Origin: Mesorhizobium sp. M2A.F.Ca.ET.046.03.2.1
GTDB lineage: Bacteria; Pseudomonadota; Alphaproteobacteria; Rhizobiales; Rhizobiaceae
Length of the DNA stretch: 64,000 nucleotides
Direction: 5' to 3'
Assembly: GCF_003952425.1 (NCBI RefSeq)
Contig: NZ_CP034449.1
Coordinates: forward strand, 1,612,001-1,676,000
Shown: one piece after another, positions 58,494-64,000 of the stretch
How positions within the stretch are numbered: position 1 is the stretch's first letter
Layout of the letters: each line of letters starts with the position of its first letter
Notes under the pieces: model-generated
Databases searched by the model: none
What the model saw: the letters and a program-made list of their open reading frames with translations, nothing else
What the model was told of the DNA's origin: nothing
Translations under genes and position numbers: made by a program

Positions 58494-60775
58494 GCTGCTG
58501 CGCGCCTGGAGCTGAAATGGCGTTGGAGGTCGCTGCCGCGACATCCGCATCGCCGTCGAGCGAGGAGATCAAGTTGGCCAGCCGCTCCCTGGGCGGCGAC
58601 ATCCACCAGACCGACCTGTCGGTGCCGACGGTTCACTGCGGAGCTTGCATTCAGACGATCGAGGCGGCGCTCGGCTCGGTCGAGAATGTCGTGTCCGCTC
58701 GCGTCAACCTGTCGACGAAGCGTGTGTCGATCCGCTGGCGCGGCGACATCGTCCCGCCATTCTTCGCCGTGCTCGGCCGGCTCGGCTATCAGGCGCACCT
58801 GTTCGACCCGGAAATTCACGAGAAGGACAGGACGCTCTCGGAGCTGATCCGCGCTGTCGCCGTGGCGGGCTTCGCGGCCGGCAATATCATGCTGCTCTCG
58901 GTATCGGTCTGGTCCGGCGCGGAAGGCCCGACTCGCGATCTGTTCCATTGGCTGTCCGCGCTGATCGCCATCCCGGCGCTCGCCTTCGCCGGCGGGATCT
59001 ACTTTCGCTCGGCTGCGAACGCGCTGCGCCATGGCCGCATGAACATGGACGTGCCGATCGCGGTGGGCGTTTCCCTCGCCTACACGATGAGCCTCTACGA
59101 GACCATCAATCACGGCGAGCACGCCTATTTCGACGCCTCGGTGTCGCTGCTCTTCTTCCTGCTGATCGGGCGCACGCTGGATCACGTGATGCGCGAGCGG
59201 GCGCGAACCGCGGTCAATGGCCTATCGCGGCTTGCCGCGCGAGGGGCAGTGGTCCTGCGGGACGACGGAATACGCGAATACGTGCCCGTCGCCGAACTCG
59301 CTCGGGGAATGCGCCTGCTCATTGCGGCCGGCGAGCGGATCCCGGTCGACGGCGATATCGTCAGCGGGAATTCCGACCTCGATTGCTCGATCGTCTCCGG
59401 CGAGAGCGCGCCGAAAGCCGTGAGCGCCGGCACGCACGTCCAGGCCGGCACGCTGAACTTGACGGGTCCGCTGACGATGCAGGCTAGCGCCGCAGCGAAG
59501 GATTCCTTCTTGGCGGAAATGATCCGGCTGATGGAAGCCGCCGAGGGTGGCCGCTCGCGCTACAGGCGGATCGCCGACCGGGTATCGGCACTCTACGCAC
59601 CCGTGGTCCATCTGGCGGCCTTCGTCACCTTCCTCGGCTGGATGGTTGCGTCCGGCGATTGGCACCGCGCCATGACCATCGCGATCGCCGTGCTCATCAT
59701 CACCTGCCCGTGCGCGCTCGGCCTCGCGGTTCCGATCGTCCAGGTGGTGGCGGCCCGGCGCCTGTTCGAGGCTGGCGTCATGGTCAAGGATGGTTCGGCG
59801 ATGGAGCGTCTCGCGGCGATCGACGCGGCTGTGTTCGACAAGACCGGGACGCTCACTCTGGGGCTGCCCAGGCTCGTCAATGCGGCGTCGATCGATCCGG
59901 CCATGCTGGCGATCGCGGCAGATCTGGCGGCGCATTCCCGGCACCCGTTCTCGAAGGCGCTGGCGGCCTATGGCAGCGTTCGCGATCGAACCCAATTCGA
60001 CCGCGTGCAGGAGGAGCCGGGCTTCGGCATCGAAGCGTCCGCGGGCGGCGATATCTGGCGCCTTGGCCGGCGCGGCTGGGCCGGATGGAAGGCCCGCACC
60101 GGCGGTGAAGGGCGGTATGGCGGCCTTGGCGGCACGGTCCTCGCGAAGAATGGCAGGATCGTCGCATGCTTCGCCTTCGAGGATGCCACGCGCGCCGATG
60201 CGAAGGCGACGGTGGAACGGTTGAAGGACGCCGGCATCTCGGTCGAGATGCTTTCCGGCGACACCGCGAGAGCCTGCGGCGAGGCGGCGGGAGCCTTGGG
60301 CATCGAGAATTTCGTGCCGGCCCTGCTGCCATCGGGCAAGGTCGAGAGGATCGAGGCGCTGGCTCGCGCCGGTCACAAGGTGCTGATGGTGGGCGACGGC
60401 CTCAACGACACGCCGGCGCTCGGCGCCGCGCATGTCTCGATGGCTCCGGCGACCGCGGCCGACATCGGCCGCCAGGCCGCGGATTTCGTCTTCCTGCGCG
60501 AGAGCCTGCTGGCGGTACCGCTCGCCCTGGATGTTTCGCGCAAGGCAGGCCGGCTCATCCGCCAGAACATCGCAATCGCGATCATCTACAACGCGTTCGC
60601 CGTGCCGATCGCCATCCTCGGACATGTGACGCCGCTGATTGCGGCGATCGCGATGAGCGCTTCCTCGCTGATCGTGATCGCAAATGCGATGCGGCTTCAG
60701 ACGACGGCGAAAGCGGCTCCTGAAGCCGCTCCCGCCAGGCGCCGCAGCGACGCCATCGAAGCGGCGCACCCATGA
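58490..60775 (+). CDS. ccoI: Copper-transporting P1B-type ATPase CcoI (FixI)
   Basis: A 761-residue ATPase. The N-terminal heavy-metal domain has HCGACIQTIEAALG near residue 49, the ion motif is CPCALGLAVP near 404, the phosphorylated Asp is in DKTGTLTLG near 450 and the hinge is GDGLNDTPALGAA. It supplies copper for the CuB site of the oxidase. It starts with ATGA overlapping ccoH and ends with ATGA overlapping ccoS. Confidence 0.95.
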   Translation: MSCCAPGAEMALEVAAATSASPSSEEIKLASRSLGGDIHQTDLSVPTVHCGACIQTIEAALGSVENVVSARVNLSTKRVSIRWRGDIVPPFFAVLGRLGYQAHLFDPEIHEKDRTLSELIRAVAVAGFAAGNIMLLSVSVWSGAEGPTRDLFHWLSALIAIPALAFAGGIYFRSAANALRHGRMNMDVPIAVGVSLAYTMSLYETINHGEHAYFDASVSLLFFLLIGRTLDHVMRERARTAVNGLSRLAARGAVVLRDDGIREYVPVAELARGMRLLIAAGERIPVDGDIVSGNSDLDCSIVSGESAPKAVSAGTHVQAGTLNLTGPLTMQASAAAKDSFLAEMIRLMEAAEGGRSRYRRIADRVSALYAPVVHLAAFVTFLGWMVASGDWHRAMTIAIAVLIITCPCALGLAVPIVQVVAARRLFEAGVMVKDGSAMERLAAIDAAVFDKTGTLTLGLPRLVNAASIDPAMLAIAADLAAHSRHPFSKALAAYGSVRDRTQFDRVQEEPGFGIEASAGGDIWRLGRRGWAGWKARTGGEGRYGGLGGTVLAKNGRIVACFAFEDATRADAKATVERLKDAGISVEMLSGDTARACGEAAGALGIENFVPALLPSGKVERIEALARAGHKVLMVGDGLNDTPALGAAHVSMAPATAADIGRQAADFVFLRESLLAVPLALDVSRKAGRLIRQNIAIAIIYNAFAVPIAILGHVTPLIAAIAMSASSLIVIANAMRLQTTAKAAPEAAPARRRSDAIEAAHP

Positions 60776-60942
60776 CCACGCTCGTCTATCTCATTCCAGT
60801 GGCCCTGTTCCTCGGCGCTCTCGGTCTGTCCGGCTTCCTGTGGGCCTTGCGCAGTGGCCAATACGAGGATCTCGACGGAGCCGCCGAGCGGATACTGATC
60901 GAACCCGATACGCGAGACAAGGAAGCCCCGCGATCAAACTGA
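60772..60942 (+). CDS. ccoS: cbb3-type oxidase assembly protein CcoS
   Basis: A 56-residue peptide with one membrane helix: MTTLVYLIPVALFLGALGLS and then FLWALRSGQYEDLDGAAERI. The GFLWALRSGQYEDLDG signature is typical of CcoS. It overlaps ccoI by 4 bases (ATGA) and completes ccoGHIS. The stop codon lies inside the box for the next gene. Confidence 0.95.
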   Translation: MTTLVYLIPVALFLGALGLSGFLWALRSGQYEDLDGAAERILIEPDTRDKEAPRSN

Positions 60943-60952
60943 CGTAGATCAA
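60939..60952 (+). promoter_or_regulatory. Imperfect FixK/FNR box upstream of the CBS-domain gene
   Basis: CTGACGTAGATCAA matches TTGAC-N4-ATCAA at all but the first base. Centre at -41.5 predicts a start near 60987, 20 bases before the ATG at 61007. It overlaps the end of ccoS. Confidence 0.6.
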
Positions 60953-61006
60953 GGCGGCGTTGCCGCCGACGTCCGAGAGTAAGGCTGACGATAGCGGGAG
61001 ACTTCG

Positions 61007-61579
61007 ATGCAGGCTCGGGACATCATGACGACGCCGGTGGTCACAATCGCCACCTCTGCCTCGGTCGCCGAAGCGGCCGATCTGATGCTGACCAGGAACA
61101 TCCGCTGCCTGCCGGTCGTGGGAGACGACGGATCGCTGGCTGGCATCATCAGCGAAGGCGATTTCCTGCGCCGGGGCGAACTTGGCACCAGACGGGCGCG
61201 GCCTCGCTGGCTGGAGTTTCTTGCCGGTCCAGGCAAGCTCGCCGACGAGTATGTCCGTTCGAGCGGCCGCCGGGTGGCCGAGGTCATGACCGCCGGCGTC
61301 GTTTCGGCAGCGCCAGGCGCTTCGCTTGCCGAGGTCGTCGAGCTCATGGCAACCCACGACATCAAGAATGTGCCTGTCCTTGACGCGGACAAGATCGTCG
61401 GCATCGTCAGCCGCTCCGATCTGATGCGCATCATGCTCCGCACTCTGCCCAAATCAGGTTCTGCGACTGTCGACGACGAGGTCATCCGCAGGAACATTCT
61501 TGCCGAGCTGCGGGGCAGTCCTGGAGCGTCGGCGGCGACCTTATCGGCGTCACCGTCGACAAGGGAGACGTTGAGCTGA
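61007..61579 (+). CDS. Tandem CBS-domain protein with frameshifted BON tail
   Basis: A 190-residue product. Two CBS domains are seen: MTTPVVTIATSASVAEAADL to GIISEGDFLRRGE, and MTAGVVSAAPGASLAEVVEL to GIVSRSDLMRIM. CBS pairs bind adenosine nucleotides. After residue about 168 the frame runs into ELRGSPGASAATLSASPST, which does not look like protein, while the frame one base back from 61516 continues as a good BON domain up to 61707. Either a one-base deletion (or equivalent) has truncated the natural CBS-CBS-BON protein, or the sequence has an error here. A FixK/FNR-type box precedes it. Confidence 0.8.
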   Translation: MQARDIMTTPVVTIATSASVAEAADLMLTRNIRCLPVVGDDGSLAGIISEGDFLRRGELGTRRARPRWLEFLAGPGKLADEYVRSSGRRVAEVMTAGVVSAAPGASLAEVVELMATHDIKNVPVLDADKIVGIVSRSDLMRIMLRTLPKSGSATVDDEVIRRNILAELRGSPGASAATLSASPSTRETLS

Positions 61580-61707
61580 GCGGCGCCATCTTCGACGAAC
61601 GCCAGCGAAAAGCTGCCGTGGTTGCGGCCGAGAACGTTGCCGGGGTCAAGAAGGTCACGGACAAGCTCTTTTGCGCCGGGCCATTCTCGGTGGTGCTTGT
61701 CTCCTGA
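61516..61707 (+). pseudogene. Out-of-frame BON domain remnant
   Basis: In a different frame from the CBS gene, bases 61516-61707 encode QSWSVGGDLIGVTVDKGDVE, then LSGAIFDERQRKAAVVAAEN and VAGVKKVTDKLF, ending in a stop. This is the second half of a BON domain that belongs to the upstream CBS pair in intact relatives. It has no start codon or ribosome site, so it is probably not translated. Confidence 0.75.
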
Positions 61708-61734
61708 AGACCGTCGCGCTTCCGGCGCACGCAC

Positions 61735-61974
61735 TCAAATCGCGGACAACGGCATCAGGGGGCGAACCAGCAGCAGCGCAAAGACAATGAGCGCCGCGCC
61801 GGCGATGGCGTCGGCCATCCTCTTGCCGCCGCTCAACCGCCCGCCCAGCAGCAGCCATATCGATCCGGTCAGTGCCTTGATCACGAGCAGCGCCATCCAG
61901 GCGATGCCCAGCGCGGCCGCCTCGATGTCCATCGGCACGATGGCCACGCAATAGATGAACGCCTTCGGGTTGAG
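61735..61974 (-). pseudogene. LysE/RhtB exporter C-terminal remnant
   Basis: The minus-strand frame holds ALNPKAFIYCVAIVP, then AWMALLVIKALTGSIWLLLG and MADAIAGAALIVFALLLVRP, which matches the last 80 residues of LysE-type amino-acid exporters. The N-terminal 120 residues are missing: upstream of NPKAF the frame is unrelated (PWLPGRLTGGSCD). It is a deletion remnant in a 350-base gap that holds no intact gene. Confidence 0.7.
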
Positions 61975-62061
61975 GGCATCACAGGAGCCGCCTGTTAGTC
62001 GGCCGGGTAGCCAGGGCGGCTCACGGCGGCAACCGATCAAGGCCGCGGCCTCGGCGCTCGA

Positions 62062-62322
62062 TCAACCGATAGACTGCAAACGCGCAATCAAGTCGCCATT
62101 GCGGCAATAGGCCGGCGGGTGATCCGCATGCTCGGTTTCGTCGAGCCAGGCCGCGCATTCGTCCTGGTGGCCGCAGGAGCGGCACCGGTCCACGGCGCGA
62201 TTGGTGACGGCGACGTGATCGGCCACGACCCGCAGCTGCCGGTCGACGCCCGTTTTCTGCATCATGCGTCCCATCAAGGCAATTCTGGCGTCAACGCCCA
62301 TCAGATAATCGAGAAAGCTCAT
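62062..62322 (-). CDS. DUF6455 family protein
   Basis: An 86-residue protein starting MSFLDYLMGVDARIALMGRM after GAGGAG. Residues 50-65 hold CRSCGHQDECAAWL, a C-x2-C-x5-C set, and a later Cys lies in AYCRNGDL; these may bind zinc or iron. The function of this small family is unknown, but members are often under FNR/FixK control. A perfect TTGAT-N4-ATCAA box lies 54 bases upstream. Confidence 0.85.
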   Translation of the reverse strand: MSFLDYLMGVDARIALMGRMMQKTGVDRQLRVVADHVAVTNRAVDRCRSCGHQDECAAWLDETEHADHPPAYCRNGDLIARLQSIG

Positions 62323-62375
62323 CTCGCTACACTCCTCAGACGGCAAATCATTGCCATCTCAGGCGGCATGCGACG

Positions 62376-62389
62376 TTGATCTCGATCAA
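62376..62389 (-). promoter_or_regulatory. FNR/FixK box upstream of the DUF6455 gene
   Basis: TTGATCTCGATCAA is identical to the box at 51850. At -41.5 it predicts transcription from about 62341, 19 bases before the ATG at 62322. Confidence 0.78.
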
Positions 62390-62435
62390 GGAGCGCTGTC
62401 CATTTCGTGGAATTGCTTCGCCAGACGGGCGCCGC

Positions 62436-63776
62436 TCAAGCATGCCATGGCAGGTGGATGGTCACCGCCAGACCGGAGTTGGCATTGGCCATTTCGAGAC
62501 GGCCGCCATAGGCTTCGACGATATCCGAAACGATCGCTAGGCCGAGGCCGTTGCCGCCGCCCTTGCTGTCGAGCTGAACGCCACGTACCAGAGCGGCGTG
62601 CAGGGCGGCCTCGGGAATGCCCGGCCCATCATCGACGACCTTGATGATCACCTCGCCAGCGCTTGCCGATGCGCTCACATGAACCGCGGAGCTTGCGAAA
62701 CGCGTCGCGTTCTCCACCAGATTGCCGAGAATCTCGGAAAGATCGCCCTCGTCGACGGGCGCGATGAAATCCTCGGCGGCATCGATGACGAATGAGAGCT
62801 GCTTGCCCCTCGGCGTGCGCTTGACGACCGCGACCACGCCACTCGCCACCTCACGGACAAGGCAAGCGGCATCGCCCGAAACACCAGGCGCCAGACGAGC
62901 GCGTGCCAACTCCCGCTCGACATGACGGCGAATCGCGCTCGCGCTCTTCTCGATTTCGTCGGCAAGCTCGCTTTCGCCCTTCTTGCGCAGGGTCCGGATG
63001 TCGGCGGACAGGACCTGCAGCGGCGTCTTGAGGCCATGCGCAAGGTCGGTGGCACGCGAGCGCGCCCGAGAGAGGGCTTTCTCCTGGGCGTCGAGCAGGC
63101 GGTTGATCTCGTCGGCGAGTGGCTGCACTTCGCTCGGCGCGGCCACGTCCAACCGTGCCGTCCGCTGCGCGATCACGTTCTTGACGGCGATCCTCAGGCT
63201 TTCCAGCGGCGCCAGGCCGACGGTGATCTGGATGAAGAAAGCTCCCATCAGGGCGGAGGCCAGCACAACGAGGGCCGGCGCAAGGTCACGGACGTACTCG
63301 CCAACGGAAACTTCCACATTGCGATGGTCTTCCGCCACCACGGCGCGAAAGGCCCGCCCGTCCGCATCGGTGATCGTGCGAATGACGGCGACGGTGAGCT
63401 CGCCGCCGGGCCCCTTGAGTTCTTCCTTCCGCAACTCGCCATTGCCTGCCTGTTTGGGCAGGGCCAGCGTTGCATCCCACAGTGAGCGCGACCGAACGAG
63501 GCTGTGGGTGGCCAGGTCTTCCACTTGCCAGTAGTGGCCGGACAGCGGATTGGAGAAGCGTTGGTCGGCCAGCGTGGACGCCACAAACAGACGGCCATCG
63601 GCCGTGAAGCTCGTCGCGGCGATCAGTTCGTTGAGATCGTCCGTCAGCTCACTGACAACACGCCTCTCGACGTTCAGTTCGAACAGATAGCGAAGACCGA
63701 CACCGGCGATGGCAAGGGCGATGACGATCGATATCGCCCTTGCCGACCAGAGCCTGAAACGGATCGAATTGCGCAT
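62436..63776 (-). CDS. Sensor histidine kinase
   Basis: A 446-residue membrane-bound kinase. Helix 1 is near residues 14-32 (ISIVIALAIAGVGLRYLF) and helix 2 near 170-190 (LVVLASALMGAFFIQITVGL), enclosing a periplasmic sensor domain of about 140 residues. A HAMP-like linker follows. The phospho-acceptor is in DLAHGLKTPLQVL, the N box in LGNLVENATRF, and the ATP lid in DDGPGI and GNGLGLAIV. It resembles PhoQ/PmrB-like OmpR-partner kinases. Its ATG overlaps the stop of the upstream response regulator gene by one base. Confidence 0.92.
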   Translation of the reverse strand: MRNSIRFRLWSARAISIVIALAIAGVGLRYLFELNVERRVVSELTDDLNELIAATSFTADGRLFVASTLADQRFSNPLSGHYWQVEDLATHSLVRSRSLWDATLALPKQAGNGELRKEELKGPGGELTVAVIRTITDADGRAFRAVVAEDHRNVEVSVGEYVRDLAPALVVLASALMGAFFIQITVGLAPLESLRIAVKNVIAQRTARLDVAAPSEVQPLADEINRLLDAQEKALSRARSRATDLAHGLKTPLQVLSADIRTLRKKGESELADEIEKSASAIRRHVERELARARLAPGVSGDAACLVREVASGVVAVVKRTPRGKQLSFVIDAAEDFIAPVDEGDLSEILGNLVENATRFASSAVHVSASASAGEVIIKVVDDGPGIPEAALHAALVRGVQLDSKGGGNGLGLAIVSDIVEAYGGRLEMANANSGLAVTIHLPWHA

Positions 63777-64000
63777 CAATCCGGCCCGTCGGGGACAAAG
63801 TAACCGAAACCGCGACGCGTCTCGATGATCTTGCTGCCAAGCTTGCGCCGCAGACGCGCGACGATGACCTCGATTGTGTTGGGATCGCGTTCGTTGTCGG
63901 AACTGTACAGATGCTCGGCAAGCTCGGTTGATGCGACCACACGGCCGGCATGATGCATCAGGAACGCGAGAAGCCGATATTCGAGCGGCGAAAGCGCCAC
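63776..64000 (-). CDS. OmpR-family response regulator, C-terminal part
   Basis: The frame is open to the window edge, so only the final 74 residues are seen. They form the winged-helix effector domain: LSPLEYRLLAFLMHHAGRVV, then PNTIEVIVARLRRKLGSKII and ETRRGFGYFV, typical of PhoP/OmpR regulators. It is the partner of the kinase that follows directly. Confidence 0.9.
   Translation of the reverse strand: MALSPLEYRLLAFLMHHAGRVVASTELAEHLYSSDNERDPNTIEVIVARLRRKLGSKIIETRRGFGYFVPDGPD

Noticed and set aside
1..64000. tRNA, rRNA, CRISPR arrays, insertion sequences or prophage
   Set aside because: I saw no cloverleaf-like tRNA sequence, no regularly spaced repeats, and no transposase, integrase or phage structural genes. 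This was by eye, so a dedicated scan could still reveal short RNA genes.

Overview
The window is GC-rich chromosomal DNA from an alphaproteobacterium of the order Rhizobiales, most likely Mesorhizobium or a close relative. The evidence is a HWE-type histidine kinase, an EcfG-like sigma factor with a dense set of matching promoters, complete ccoNOQP-ccoGHIS operons with FixK/FNR-type control sites, a copper nitrite reductase set, and two copies of a roughly 100-base intergenic repeat of the kind common in Mesorhizobium. I saw no rRNA, tRNA, CRISPR array, insertion sequence or phage gene.

Region 1 (1-6.8 kb) holds the end of a HWE sensor kinase, two stand-alone receivers, and a run of small proteins, a short-chain dehydrogenase and a zinc alcohol dehydrogenase. 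Nearly every transcription unit from 2.9 kb onward is preceded by GGAAC-N17-GTT or a one-base spacing variant, the general stress response (EcfG/RpoE2) promoter.

Region 2 (6.9-26.3 kb) is a glycoconjugate cluster of about 20 genes. It encodes three epimerase/decarboxylase-type nucleotide-sugar enzymes, a B12-binding-type radical SAM protein, two GT4 and four CgeB-like glycosyltransferases, a sugar nucleotidyltransferase, myo-inositol-1-phosphate synthase, a histidine phosphatase, two methyltransferases, a glycosidase-like protein, an acyltransferase-like protein, and an inverted gene fusing a phosphoribosyltransferase-like half to a kinase-like half. Many genes overlap by four bases. The cluster has EcfG-type promoters at its head and at two internal points, so it probably makes a stress-induced, inositol-linked or xylose-containing glycan or glycolipid of unknown structure. 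This is the most interesting part of the window. Region 2 ends with small stress-type genes and an EcfG-family sigma factor (27.2-27.8 kb).

Region 3 (28-44 kb) is a low-oxygen stress and fermentation block: universal stress protein, cytochrome c, a kinase fusion, an acyl-CoA synthetase/GNAT fusion, DUF302, a metal P-type ATPase, thioredoxin 2, alcohol dehydrogenase, FixK, phosphoketolase and acetate kinase. Here the promoter signature changes to FixK/FNR-type palindromes (TTGAY-N4-RTCAA and variants).

Region 4 (44-50.4 kb) is a nitrite/NO module: DUF1858 protein, NnrR-like regulator, NnrS, pseudoazurin, NirK, NirV, truncated haemoglobin and an ion channel. Some sites have the TTGCG-N4-CGCAA form expected for NnrR. 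No NO or N2O reductase is present.

Region 5 (50.4-62.4 kb) is the microaerobic respiration module: hemN, a cysteine-containing FnrN-type regulator, ccoNOQP, ccoGHIS, a CBS-domain gene with a frameshifted BON tail, a LysE remnant and a DUF6455 protein. The window ends inside a two-component system.

The window therefore joins two regulons that meet near 28 kb: an EcfG stress regulon feeding glycan synthesis on the left, and a FixK/FnrN/NnrR oxygen and nitrogen-oxide regulon on the right.
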